64,000 nucleotides of DNA, taken from Tessaracoccus massiliensis (lineage in GTDB: Bacteria; Actinomycetota; Actinomycetes; Propionibacteriales; Propionibacteriaceae). Position 1 is the stretch's first letter. Every line of letters begins with the position of its first letter. Positions 25,211-35,403 of the stretch are shown piece by piece. The notes under the pieces are model-generated. The model saw only the letters and a list, made by a program, of their open reading frames with translations. It was not told where the DNA came from and did not search any database. The stretch covers positions 660,144 through 724,143 of the forward strand of contig NZ_LN623543.1 of NCBI RefSeq assembly GCF_000826065.2, given 5' to 3'. The position numbers and the translations under genes are program-made.

Positions 25211-25942
25211 ATGTACACCCGGGTGGTCCGGCTGGACAGCGCACAGGACGTGAGCCGGGCGGTGGCCGAGCGGCTGCTGTCCCGGATGATCGAGTTGCAA
25301 CGCACGCAGGACATGGTCCACATCTGCCTCACCGGGGGCAGCACCGCCAACGACATGTATGAGCGGCTCGCCGATCTCGCCGAAGGATCAGAACTCGACG
25401 CGTCCCGGCTGCAGCTGTGGTGGGGTGACGAGCTGTTCCTGCCGGCCACAGACCCGGAGCGCAACTCGCAGCAGGCGATCAGCAGGCTGGCCCGCACCGT
25501 GTCCATCAAGTCGGCCGACACGCACATGATGGCGGCCAAGGACGGACGCAAGGACAGCCAGGAATCCGCCGCCGACTACGAGGCGGAACTGGGCGAAACG
25601 AGCTTCGACATCACGCTGCTGGGCATCGGCGAGTACGGTCATGTGGCCGCCATCTTCCCGGACCACCCCAGCTTCGAGCCCACCAGCCGCGCCGTGATCG
25701 GGGTGGAGGACAGCCCCAAGCCACCGTCGGAGCGCATCTCGCTGACGATCCCCACACTGAACCGTGGCGACGAGACGTGGCTCATCGCCACCGGCGCAGG
25801 CAAGGCCGACGCGGTGCGGCGCGCGCTGGCCGGAGACGAAAGCATTCCGGCCGCGCTGGTGCGCGGCCGGAATGCGAGTTACTGGTTCCTGGATGAGGCG
25901 GCCGCGTCCGGTCTCCCGGCGCAGCACACCTGCACGTTCTAG
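25211..25942 (+). CDS. pgl: 6-phosphogluconolactonase
   Basis: A 243-residue DevB-type lactonase hydrolysing 6-phosphogluconolactone, the second step of the oxidative pentose pathway. HICLTGGSTANDMYERL, LQLWWGDELFLPATDPERNS and ITLLGIGEYGHVAAIFPDHP are the sugar-phosphate-isomerase-like motifs. It begins the base after the opcA stop, so is coupled. Its 3' end overlaps the convergent rbpA by 4 bases. Confidence 0.96.
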   Translation: MYTRVVRLDSAQDVSRAVAERLLSRMIELQRTQDMVHICLTGGSTANDMYERLADLAEGSELDASRLQLWWGDELFLPATDPERNSQQAISRLARTVSIKSADTHMMAAKDGRKDSQESAADYEAELGETSFDITLLGIGEYGHVAAIFPDHPSFEPTSRAVIGVEDSPKPPSERISLTIPTLNRGDETWLIATGAGKADAVRRALAGDESIPAALVRGRNASYWFLDEAAASGLPAQHTCTF

Positions 25943-26295
25943 TAGATCACCTCGCCCGCGGCGCGACGGGCGCGCAGGGCGGAGACGGCCTCTTCGAGGA
26001 TCTGCGCAGCCTCCGCATCGGTGCGGCGCTCCTTCACGTAGGCCAGGTGCGTCTTGTAGGGCACGATCTTCGGCGGCGGCGGGGGGTTCTCCTCGTCCAT
26101 GTTCGCCGGCAGCCCGCAGCGCGGGCAATCCCACGACTCGGGAACCTGCGCGTCGGCTGCGAACGCCGGGGACGTCACGTGTCCCTGGGCGCAGAAGTAC
26201 GACACGTGCATACGGGGTGCTGCCTCGCCGCGCTCGGCCTCCCCCATGGGACCTGCGCCGACACGGCTGCCACGAATGGCGTTGCCACCTGCCAC
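25939..26295 (-). CDS. rbpA: RbpA, RNA polymerase-binding protein
   Basis: A 118-residue actinobacterial transcription factor that binds sigma and stabilises the promoter complex. The core zinc module shows CAQGHVTSPAFAADAQVPES followed by WDCPRCG, and the C-terminal sigma-interacting part is KIVPYKTHLAYVKERRTDAE. Length is normal. It is convergent with pgl and lies downstream of secG on the same strand, with about 55 bases between them. Confidence 0.95.
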   Translation of the reverse strand: MAGGNAIRGSRVGAGPMGEAERGEAAPRMHVSYFCAQGHVTSPAFAADAQVPESWDCPRCGLPANMDEENPPPPPKIVPYKTHLAYVKERRTDAEAAQILEEAVSALRARRAAGEVIY

Positions 26296-26349
26296 TTTGC
26301 TGCTCTCCTACAGTAGAGAAATTGTCTGAATAAGAATGTGAGTGTGCGC

Positions 26350-26610
26350 TCAGGCACCGATGCGGTACAGCACCAGCAGACCGATGATGGTCAGCAGCCA
26401 GATGAGAGCGAGTACCACGGTGATGCGATCCAATCGACGCTCCGCGGTGGACACGCCACCCATCGACGTCGACATGCCGCCACCGAACAGATCAGACATT
26501 CCACCGCCACGGCTCTTGTGGAGGAGGACGGTGGCCGAAAGCAGGATGCTGAGGATCACGACGATCACGGACAGCGTGGTAATGGGCCAGGAAACCAAGG
26601 GGACAATCAC
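26350..26610 (-). CDS. secG: SecG, preprotein translocase subunit
   Basis: An 86-residue SecG with two TM helices (PITTLSVIVVILSILLSATV and ITVVLALIWLLTIIGLLVLY) and the glycine-rich loop GGGMSDLFGGGMSTSMGG between them. I chose the GTG at 26608-26610 because a TAGGCT -10 box ends 7 bases upstream; a longer frame from 26691 would run through the promoter and the tpiA terminator. SecG helps SecYEG and SecA move proteins across the membrane. The location beside tpiA-pgk-gap is conserved in actinobacteria. Confidence 0.93.
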   Translation of the reverse strand: MIVPLVSWPITTLSVIVVILSILLSATVLLHKSRGGGMSDLFGGGMSTSMGGVSTAERRLDRITVVLALIWLLTIIGLLVLYRIGA

Positions 26611-26617
26611 GCGGTAC

Positions 26618-26623
26618 AGCCTA
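26618..26623 (-). promoter_or_regulatory. -10 box TAGGCT of secG
   Basis: TAGGCT on the minus strand ends 7 bases before the GTG start, and the only sequence between them would not make a ribosome site. Confidence 0.6.
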
Positions 26624-26667
26624 ACCGACGGGCCCGGAATATCCACATTCGGCACCCCCTGAATGAG

Positions 26668-26699
26668 CGAACCCGGTGACCTGTCGGTCACCGGGTTCG
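26668..26699. terminator. Terminator hairpin after tpiA
   Basis: CGAACCCGGTGACC and its exact complement form a 14-bp stem with a four-base loop, 19 bases after the tpiA stop codon. It separates the glycolytic operon from secG. Confidence 0.8.
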
Positions 26700-26717
26700 C
26701 AGTGGGTTCTGACGGGA

Positions 26718-27496
26718 TCAGAACTGGTAGAACCGCACGATGGCGGCGAACTCCTCGGGCTGGAGGCTGGCGCCGCCGACGAGGGCGCCGTCGATGTCGG
26801 GCTGCGACATGATCTGCGCCACGTTGCCGGACTTCACGGAGCCGCCGTACTGGATGCGCACCGACTCAGCGGTGGCCTCGTCGTACAGCGCGGCCACCTC
26901 CTTGCGGATGGCGCCACACACCTCCTGGGCGTCCTCCGGGGTGGCGACCTCGCCGGTGCCGATGGCCCACACGGGCTCGTAGGCGATGACGAGGCCGGCG
27001 ACCTGCTCGGCCGTCAGATCTGCCAGCGTGCCGCGCACCTGGTTCAGGGTGTACTCGACGTGCTCGCCGGCCTTGCGGATGTCCAGGCCCTCGCCCACGC
27101 AGATGATGGGGGTCATGCCGGCGGCCAGCACCTTGGCGGCCTTGGCGTTGATGAGGGCGTCGTCCTCGCCGAAGTACTCACGGCGCTCGGAGTGGCCGAC
27201 GATGACGTACTGCACACCCAGCTTGGAGAGCATAGCTGTGGAGATCTCGCCGGTGTAGGCACCGTTGTCGTGCTGCGAGACGTTCTGGGCGCCGAGCCCG
27301 AACTTCAGGCGATCACCGTCGATGAGGGTGCGCACGGTGCGCAGATCCGTGAAGGGGACGCACAGGACGGCGTCGGACTTCTCCGGGTCCCACTCCTTGT
27401 CCACGAGGGTGTAGTGGAGCTTCTCGACCAGGCCGGTGGCCTCGATGTGGTCGATGTTCATCTTCCAGTTGCCGGCCATGATGGGCTTGCGGGTCA

Positions 27497-27497
<1 letters not shown>
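26718..27497 (-). CDS. tpiA: Triosephosphate isomerase
   Basis: A 259-residue TIM-barrel enzyme converting dihydroxyacetone phosphate and glyceraldehyde-3-phosphate. The substrate-binding N-K ([11 protein letters not shown]), the catalytic His ([12 protein letters not shown]), the catalytic Glu ([11 protein letters not shown]) and the phosphate loop [11 protein letters not shown] are all present. Its start shares one base with the pgk stop, so it is coupled. Last gene of gap-pgk-tpiA. Confidence 0.98.
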
Positions 27498-28711
<1,214 letters not shown>

Positions 28712-28743
28712 TTCGGTCCTCTTTCTTTCGTTTGTCGTTGGGT

Positions 28744-28788
28744 GACAACGGCCCCGCAGCCCCTTCTCGGAGCCACGGGGCCGTTGTC
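28744..28788 (-). terminator. Hairpin between gap and pgk
   Basis: GACAACGGCCCCG and its exact complement form a 13-bp stem with a 19-base loop that can pair further. It lies 24 bases after the gap stop codon. It may partly terminate transcription, leaving more gap than pgk-tpiA mRNA, or protect the 3' end of processed gap mRNA. Confidence 0.6.
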
Positions 28789-28811
28789 TCAGACCACAGG
28801 TGTGGTGTTGA

Positions 28812-29828
<1,017 letters not shown>

Positions 29829-29863
29829 CTACCGAGCGCACGGATGCGCAGATGGACATATTC

Positions 29864-29891
29864 ATCCTAACGACTCGAGCACCTCGAACAA
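29864..29891 (-). promoter_or_regulatory. gap promoter
   Basis: On the minus strand TTGTTC (29886-29891) and TAGGAT (29864-29869) are spaced by 16 bases, giving a leader of about 50 bases before gap. The 110 bases beyond it towards whiA hold no gene that I can support. Confidence 0.6.
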
Positions 29892-30007
29892 GAGGGGGGT
29901 CGGATTAATGAGCGAACTTTCCGCTCCTTGACCGCTCAGTTGACGAGCGTGAACTCGGCGAAACGCCACGTGTCGACGGCGGAGCGGCCGAGGCCCGACG
30001 CATCGGA

Positions 30008-30991
30008 TCACTCCGGTTCACGCAGGTCTGCCGGGAGGCTGGCCTCCGTGGCGGGGATCCCCCGATCCTCGGCCACCTTGTCCGCGGTGGCGAGCAGGCG
30101 GCGGATGCGCCCGGCGATGGCATCCTTGGTCAGCGGCGGGTCGTGCAGCTGGCCGAGCTCCTCCAGGCTGGCCTGCCGGTTCTGCAGCCGCAGGTTGCCC
30201 GCCTCACGGAGGTGGTCCGGCACGTCGTCGCCGAGGATCTCCATGGCGCGCTCCACCCGGGCGCTGGCCGCGACGGCGGCGCGGGCGGAGCGGCGCAGGT
30301 TGGCGTCGTCGAAGTTGGCCAACCGGTTGACGGAGGCGCGCACCTCGCGCCGCCTGCGGCGCTCCTCCCAGACGACGCGCGTCTCTGCGGCCCCCATCCG
30401 GGTGAGCAACTCGGCGATGGCGTCGCCGTCGCGGATCACGACACGTTCGACGCCGCGCACCTCGCGTGACTTCACGGCGGTACCGAACCGGCGGGCCGCG
30501 CCCACCAGCGCGAGGGCGGCCTCGGAGCTGGGGCACGTGATCTCCAGCGACATGGAGCGTCCGGGCTCCGTCAGGGAGCCGCGGGCCAGGAAGGCGCCGC
30601 GCCACACGGCCACGGCGTCTGCCACGGAGCCCCCCACGACGATGGGCGGCAGGCCGCGCACGGGGCGGCGGCGCTGGTCCACCAGGCCGGTCATCCGGGC
30701 GAGCTGTTCGCCACCCTGAATGGCGCGCACCGAGTAGCGCGGGCCCCTGCGCACGCCGGAGGCGTTAATGACCAGCAGATCGGTGTCGATGTCGTACAGG
30801 TCAGCGATGAAGGTGCGCAGCCTGCGGGCCGCTCCCCCGGTGTCGAGCTCGGCCTCCACCACGATGCGGCCGCCGACCAGATGCAGGCTGCCCCCGAAAC
30901 GCAGCATGGCCGCCACCTCCGCCCGCCGGACCGACGGGTGCTGAGTCACAACGGAGGCCAGCTCAGCCTTCACCTTCTGCGTCAGAGCCAT
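30008..30991 (-). CDS. whiA: WhiA, sporulation/cell-division regulator
   Basis: A 327-residue WhiA protein. The N-terminal LAGLIDADG-like domain ([31 protein letters not shown]) precedes the C-terminal helix-turn-helix ([22 protein letters not shown]). In Streptomyces WhiA works with WhiB on division genes; in non-sporulating relatives its role is less clear. Start is the ATG at 30989-30991, 6 bases after a CAGACT -10-like box, and the length then matches the family. Gene order yvcK-whiA is conserved. Confidence 0.96.
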   Translation of the reverse strand: MALTQKVKAELASVVTQHPSVRRAEVAAMLRFGGSLHLVGGRIVVEAELDTGGAARRLRTFIADLYDIDTDLLVINASGVRRGPRYSVRAIQGGEQLARMTGLVDQRRRPVRGLPPIVVGGSVADAVAVWRGAFLARGSLTEPGRSMSLEITCPSSEAALALVGAARRFGTAVKSREVRGVERVVIRDGDAIAELLTRMGAAETRVVWEERRRRREVRASVNRLANFDDANLRRSARAAVAASARVERAMEILGDDVPDHLREAGNLRLQNRQASLEELGQLHDPPLTKDAIAGRIRRLLATADKVAEDRGIPATEASLPADLREPE

Positions 30992-30997
30992 GGGCGA

Positions 30998-31003
30998 AGT
31001 CTG
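30998..31003 (-). promoter_or_regulatory. -10-like box CAGACT of whiA
   Basis: CAGACT ends 6 bases before the whiA ATG, a leaderless spacing, and lies within the short gap after yvcK. Confidence 0.4.
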
Positions 31004-31023
31004 CCACATCGGCGGGCCGGGGT

Positions 31024-31965
31024 TCAGGGCGCGATGACTTCGCTGAATACCGAGGCGAGGCGGTGGCGGTCGTGGGTGGCGGAGCCGTCGCGCGCCGCCA
31101 CGTCGGCCCGCACCAGGCGGCCACCGAGCGACTCCACATAGGCCTCGATGTGTTCATCATCGGCGGTGAAGTTACTGTCAGCGATCACCACGTCCAGGCG
31201 CAGCCCCGGCGCGTGCTCGGCGAGCAGCTCGACGTGCCGGGCTGCGGAGAAGCCGTCGGTCTCGGCCGCCGAGGTGATGTTGAGCACCAGCACGCGCCGC
31301 GCCTGCGTCGTCACGATGGCCTCAGCCAGGTCCGGCACCAGAAGGTGCGGGATCACGGAGGTGAACCAGGAGCCCGGGCCGAGCACGACGGTGTCGGCGG
31401 CCATGATCGCCTCCACCGCCTCCGGCCGCGCCGGGGGCTCATCCGGCACGAGGCGCACTCGCTGCACCTCGGAGCGGGTCTTGGCGACGGTGGCCTGGCC
31501 GCTGAGGGTGCACACCTCGTCGGGCGCGAAGGGGTCAAGACCCAGCACGTCGGCCTCGATCTCCAGCGGCACGGAACTCATGGGTAGGACGCGGCCGCGG
31601 GTGCGCAGCAGGTCGCCCACCATGTCGAGGCCCTGCACCGGGTCCTCGAACTGCTGCCAGAGCCCGGCGATGAGGAGGTTGCCGATGGCGTGCCCGCCCA
31701 GCGGACCGTCCCCCGAGAAGCGGGCCTGGAGCACGCTGGCCCACGTGCGGCCGGCGTGGTCGTCGGAGCAGAGGGCGGCCAGCGCCATCCGCAGGTCCCC
31801 GGGCGGCAGGCAGCCGAACTCGTCGCGCAGCCGACCAGACGAGCCGCCGTCGTCGGCCACTGTCACGACCGCGGTGAGCTGATCCGTGACGCGGCGCAGC
31901 GCCGTCAGCGACGCGGCCAACCCGTGGCCGCCGCCCAGCGCCACCACCTTGGGGAGCCTCTGCAT
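31024..31965 (-). CDS. yvcK: YvcK/GlmR-type gluconeogenesis factor
   Basis: A 313-residue protein of the YvcK (CofD-like) family, linked to carbon flow into the cell wall and binding UDP-sugars. The glycine-rich start [20 protein letters not shown], then [16 protein letters not shown] and [12 protein letters not shown] are characteristic. Start is the ATG at 31963-31965 behind AAGGAG, two bases after the rapZ stop codon. The order rapZ-yvcK-whiA is conserved across Gram-positives. Confidence 0.95.
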   Translation of the reverse strand: MQRLPKVVALGGGHGLAASLTALRRVTDQLTAVVTVADDGGSSGRLRDEFGCLPPGDLRMALAALCSDDHAGRTWASVLQARFSGDGPLGGHAIGNLLIAGLWQQFEDPVQGLDMVGDLLRTRGRVLPMSSVPLEIEADVLGLDPFAPDEVCTLSGQATVAKTRSEVQRVRLVPDEPPARPEAVEAIMAADTVVLGPGSWFTSVIPHLLVPDLAEAIVTTQARRVLVLNITSAAETDGFSAARHVELLAEHAPGLRLDVVIADSNFTADDEHIEAYVESLGGRLVRADVAARDGSATHDRHRLASVFSEVIAP

Positions 31966-31967
31966 GG

Positions 31968-32834
31968 TCACTCCTTCCCCAGGTCGCGGTGCAGCACCGT
32001 GGTGGGGAAGCCCTGTTCCCGCAGCCGCATGGACAGTTCCTCGCTCATGCTGGTGGAGCGGTGCTTGCCGCCGGTGCATCCGAGGGCGACGGTCACGTGC
32101 CGCTTGCCCTCCTGCAGGTAGCCGGGCGCGACGGTGGACAGCAGCTCCACCATGTGGTCCTGGAAGCGTTGCGCCGCGTTGTGCTTGAGCACATACTGCG
32201 CCACGTCCTTACTGAGGCCGGACTTGGGCCGCAGTTCCGGGATCCAGAAGGGGTTGGGCAGGAATCGCACGTCGAAGACCATGTCGGCGTCGACGGGCAC
32301 CCCGTTCTTGAAGCCGAAGGAGATCAGCGCGATCTTGAGCTTGTCGGTGGCCTCGTCTCCGAAGTGGTTGGCCACGCGCTGGGCGAGCTGGCGTGCCGAC
32401 AGGCGGGTGGTGTCGACCACGATGTCCGCCGTGGCCCGGATGTCAGCCAGGAGCCTGCGTTCGCGGGCGATGCCCTCGATCAGCCGGTCCCCGCCCTGCA
32501 GCGGAAGCGGGCGCCGGTTGGATTCCTGGCGCTGCACGATGATGTCGTCCTCCGCCTCGAGGAAGACGGTGGTGATCCGGGCGCCCCCCTCCTCCAGCGC
32601 GGCCAGCGCGGCGGGGAGCTGCTCGAACTGCTCCCGGCTGCGCACGTCGGCGACGACGGCGACGCGCTGCACGCCCTCCCCCAACAACGTCTCGGCCAGC
32701 GTCGGCAGCATGACGGGCGGGAGGTTGTCGACGGTGAACCAGCCCAGATCCTCCATCGTGTGGGCGGCCGTGCGTCGCCCGGCACCGGACAGGCCGGTGA
32801 TGAGGGCGAACTCCTGGGGGGCGACGTCGGTCAT
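31968..32834 (-). CDS. rapZ: RapZ-family nucleotide-binding protein
   Basis: A 288-residue RapZ/YvcJ protein. The P-loop region reads ITGLSGAGRRTAAHTMEDLG, where the canonical Lys-Ser/Thr of Walker A is Arg-Arg. The C-terminal domain has VDADMVFDVRFLPNPFWIPE and ALGCTGGKHRSTSM. In E. coli RapZ guides small-RNA decay; in actinobacteria its target is unclear. Start is the ATG at 32832-32834, 7 bases after TAGGGT, so I discard a longer frame from 32918. It probably begins rapZ-yvcK. Confidence 0.94.
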   Translation of the reverse strand: MTDVAPQEFALITGLSGAGRRTAAHTMEDLGWFTVDNLPPVMLPTLAETLLGEGVQRVAVVADVRSREQFEQLPAALAALEEGGARITTVFLEAEDDIIVQRQESNRRPLPLQGGDRLIEGIARERRLLADIRATADIVVDTTRLSARQLAQRVANHFGDEATDKLKIALISFGFKNGVPVDADMVFDVRFLPNPFWIPELRPKSGLSKDVAQYVLKHNAAQRFQDHMVELLSTVAPGYLQEGKRHVTVALGCTGGKHRSTSMSEELSMRLREQGFPTTVLHRDLGKE

Positions 32835-32841
32835 GGCCACC

Positions 32842-32847
32842 ACCCTA
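32842..32847 (-). promoter_or_regulatory. -10 box TAGGGT of rapZ
   Basis: TAGGGT ends 7 bases before the ATG of rapZ, matching the leaderless pattern of this genome. Confidence 0.55.
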
Positions 32848-33255
32848 GTGGGCTGGCGCTGACATATCCTCTGGACATGACAGCGTCCTGGGCCCACGCC
32901 TCGCCGGCCGCTGAACAAGCATGCCCGCGAGCTCCAGCAAGGTTCAACCGGGCGAACACCTCCATCCAGCCGTCCTTGATACCCGTGACATGCCCGGCGT
33001 TCCTACGGGCCAGGACTTCGGGCTTCGGACAAGACGCTCGATGGTCTCCACCGTGGGTTCCTCGTTGATCTCATAGACGTCCCTGATCTGCGCAATGCTC
33101 ACCGCCTGCAACACCTCGCCCGTTTGGCCAGATCATCGCCTCTCAGGAGCCTCCCAAACCGTCTGTCACGGCCCGTGGTGATAGATCCATCGTTGCTGGG
33201 AGCTATCTGACAGCAGTGGCGCTTGAGGTGTCGGATCGTCTGCGGGTGAGCGACC
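32848..33255. other. Gene-poor stretch with possible coding remnants
   Basis: About 400 bases between rapZ and bioN hold no intact gene. On the minus strand two protein-like segments are visible: one with VSIAQIRDVYEINEEPTVET (upstream of about 33030), then, after a one-base shift, one with HVTGIKDGWMEVFARLNLAG (about 32995-32930). They could be parts of one decayed gene of unknown family. No terminal repeats were identified. Confidence 0.35.
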
Positions 33256-33879
33256 TCAACTGTCTTCGGGCAGGCCGCGGGCGTGGAGCGCCTCCCCGGT
33301 GCGCTGCGCGTAGGCTACGGCGCCCACGACGGCGGGGGTGAGCAGCCGCGCGAGGTTACGCTCCTGGCCGCGGGCCCGCGCCGCGCTCCGGGCGTCGGAG
33401 ATGGAGCCGGCCAGGAACGGGATGGAGCGCAGCATCAGCGCCACCATCAACGCCACCGCATCCGGGTTGATGCCGACGTGGCGCAGCACCCGAAGGCCGC
33501 GGCTGAGCGCGTCGAGCAGGTCCGCCGTCGAGGTGGTCAGCGTGAGCATCCGGGCGGCCAGCACGGCCAGCAGCATGTTGCCGGCCGTCACGAACGCCGC
33601 CTCCCAGCGCTGCCCGATCAGCTGGTAGAGCGCGAGCAGGGCCAGGAAGAACCAGATGTAGTACCCGAAGCTGAAGATCCTGCGCAGGCCGACGCCGGAG
33701 GTCAGCAACGCGGCCAGCACCAGGATGAGGGGCACCAGCGTGGCCCACCAGCTGAACAGGAAGATGGGCGGCACTGCGAGGGTCAACAGCAGCACGTACT
33801 TCGCGCCGACGGGGAGCTTGAACAGCCAGCCGTCGCCGGGTTCGAAGACGCCCAGGATGCTGGTGTGGACGCCGCTCAC
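33256..33879 (-). CDS. bioN: BioN, energy-coupling factor transmembrane protein (EcfT)
   Basis: A 207-residue EcfT protein of the biotin ECF transporter, linking the ATPase to BioY. Hydrophobic segments (KYVLLLTLAVPPIFLFSWWA, IWFFLALLALYQLIGQRWEA) are followed by the coupling region with RSIPFLAGSISDARSAARAR and the ATPase-contact ARG motif. Shorter than general EcfT (about 265), as is usual for dedicated BioN. It overlaps bioM by 4 bases. Confidence 0.92.
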   Translation of the reverse strand: MSGVHTSILGVFEPGDGWLFKLPVGAKYVLLLTLAVPPIFLFSWWATLVPLILVLAALLTSGVGLRRIFSFGYYIWFFLALLALYQLIGQRWEAAFVTAGNMLLAVLAARMLTLTTSTADLLDALSRGLRVLRHVGINPDAVALMVALMLRSIPFLAGSISDARSAARARGQERNLARLLTPAVVGAVAYAQRTGEALHARGLPEDS

Positions 33880-34583
33880 CGCACGGCCTCCGCCATGGTG
33901 CGGGTGTAGAAGTCGATAGCCTCGGCGGGCGCACCGTCGGCGACGATGCGGCCGCCGTCGACGACCAGCACCCGCTCGGCGTCGTGGGCCACCTCCAGAT
34001 CGTGGGTGGAGAAGATGATCTGCTGCTCCAGTTCCGCGAACACGCGGCGCAGCATCAGCTTGTTACGGAGATCCAGCAGCGTGGTGGGCTCGTCGGCCAC
34101 CAGGATGGCGGGCTCGACGGCGAGCACGCTGGTGAGCGCGACGAGTTGCCGCTCTCCCCCGCTGAGGTCGTAGATGGACTGGTGCGCGACGTGCCCGATC
34201 CCGCGGGCCTCCAACAGCGCGTGCGCGCGGGCGGTGCGCTCCGCCCGGTTGCGGATGAGACTCCGCAGGCTCAACTCGATGTCCTCCACCGGGGTGGACA
34301 TCAGGAGCTGGGCGAGCGGGTCCGTGAAGATGAACCCCACCTTCTGCCGCACGGCCCGGCCGTTCTTGCCCGCGTCGAGCCCCTCGACGAGGACCTGCCC
34401 GGACGTGACGGTGCGCAACCCGTTGAGGAGCCGTAGCAGGGTGGACTTGCCTGAGCCGTTGGCGCCGATCACCGCGATGCGCCGTTCGGCGAGGTCGAGG
34501 GTGACGCCGTCGAGCAGCACCCTGTCGGGGTCGCCCTGCCGTGAAGCGGGGACGACCACGCGGGCATCGCGGAGTTGGATCAT
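33876..34583 (-). CDS. bioM: BioM, biotin ECF transporter ATPase
   Basis: A 235-residue ABC ATPase energising biotin uptake. Walker A GANGSGKST, the Q-loop segment FIFTDPLAQLL, signature LSGGERQLVAL and Walker B ILVADEPTTLLD are present, with switch His in FSTHDLEVAHD. The start at 34581-34583 overlaps bioY by 4 bases, so bioY-bioM-bioN are coupled. A single ATPase gene suggests a homodimer. Confidence 0.92.
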   Translation of the reverse strand: MIQLRDARVVVPASRQGDPDRVLLDGVTLDLAERRIAVIGANGSGKSTLLRLLNGLRTVTSGQVLVEGLDAGKNGRAVRQKVGFIFTDPLAQLLMSTPVEDIELSLRSLIRNRAERTARAHALLEARGIGHVAHQSIYDLSGGERQLVALTSVLAVEPAILVADEPTTLLDLRNKLMLRRVFAELEQQIIFSTHDLEVAHDAERVLVVDGGRIVADGAPAEAIDFYTRTMAEAVR

Positions 34584-35173
34584 CGGCCGAGCAGCCTCGG
34601 GAACGCCTTGTGGACGGCCACCGCAATCAGGACGGCGAACAGAGACTTCGCGGCGTCCCAGAGCCAGAACGGCATGTCGGTGGCAATCATGGTCTCCACG
34701 AAGGGCTTGTCCAGGTAGTTCGCGAGCCAGCCCACCCCGATGGGCAGCACCACTAGGTAGCGCGACAGCAGGCAGCCGAGGAAGAACCACACCGGCGTCA
34801 CGGCCGAAAGCCCCTTGCGCAATGCCCACTGGGCGACGTAGCCGATGACGATGGATCCGATCACGAAGCTCACCAGGTAGCCGCCGGTGGCCCCCAGCAG
34901 CACCGACAGGCCCGCCTTCCCGCCGGCGAACACTGGGAGACCTGCCGCGCCGACGACGATGTACAGCAGCACGGCGGCAGCGCCACGCCACGGCCCGAGA
35001 ATCAACGCGGCGAGCGCGACACCGAGGGTCTGCAGCGTGAAGGGCACCGGCCCGAGGGTGACGGTGAGCTGCGAGAGCGCCGAGAGCAGCGCCGCGAAGA
35101 CCGCGATGTAGGCGAGGTCTGCGGGCGCAAACGCCTTGGTACGTGGCGCGTCGATGGTGGCGCTGGTGGACAT
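34580..35173 (-). CDS. bioY: BioY, biotin-binding S component
   Basis: A 197-residue six-helix membrane protein that binds biotin with high affinity. DLAYIAVFAALLSALSQLTV, PVPFTLQTLGVALAALILGP and GLPVFAGGKAGLSVLLGATG are the BioY signature segments. Start is the ATG at 35171-35173, 7 bases after AAGGAGT; the longer frame to 35233 would read through the promoter and operator. It heads bioYMN. Confidence 0.94.
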   Translation of the reverse strand: MSTSATIDAPRTKAFAPADLAYIAVFAALLSALSQLTVTLGPVPFTLQTLGVALAALILGPWRGAAAVLLYIVVGAAGLPVFAGGKAGLSVLLGATGGYLVSFVIGSIVIGYVAQWALRKGLSAVTPVWFFLGCLLSRYLVVLPIGVGWLANYLDKPFVETMIATDMPFWLWDAAKSLFAVLIAVAVHKAFPRLLGR

Positions 35174-35203
35174 GGGGTACTCCTTGAATGGTCGGATGAG
35201 CCT

Positions 35204-35233
35204 ATCTAACCACCCCTTTTGAACACCGTTCAA
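35204..35233 (-). promoter_or_regulatory. bioYMN promoter with BioQ-type operator
   Basis: On the minus strand TTGAAC (35228-35233) and TTAGAT (35204-35209) are spaced by 18 bases. The perfect palindrome TTGAAC-ACC-GTTCAA at 35219-35233 covers the -35 box. It fits TGAAC-N3-GTTnA, the operator known for the actinobacterial biotin repressor BioQ. No bioQ gene lies in the window. Confidence 0.7.
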
Positions 35234-35256
35234 CTCGGGCCCGCCGGTTGAGCCTA

Positions 35257-35371
35257 CGCCTCCGAGCTTGCGAGGAGCGCGGTCGTGTCGAAACCGCCAG
35301 GCGTTCCTTCGGCATCCTTGTCAGCTCGCCGGGTTTCGACACGCTGCACCCCTCGTTCCTCGCGGGCAGCG
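35257..35371. repeat. Pair of dispersed TTTCGAC repeats in opposite orientation
   Basis: The first unit (35257-35307, minus orientation) matches 178-230. The second (about 35331-35371, plus orientation) shares TTTCGACACGCTG and CTCGTTCCTCGCGGG. Together they form an inverted pair between bioY and uvrC, like a bacterial interspersed mosaic element. No gene lies in 35234-35403. Confidence 0.65.
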
Positions 35372-35403
35372 GCTCGCCAGCGCGGTTCGGCTCACGAAAC
35401 GTG

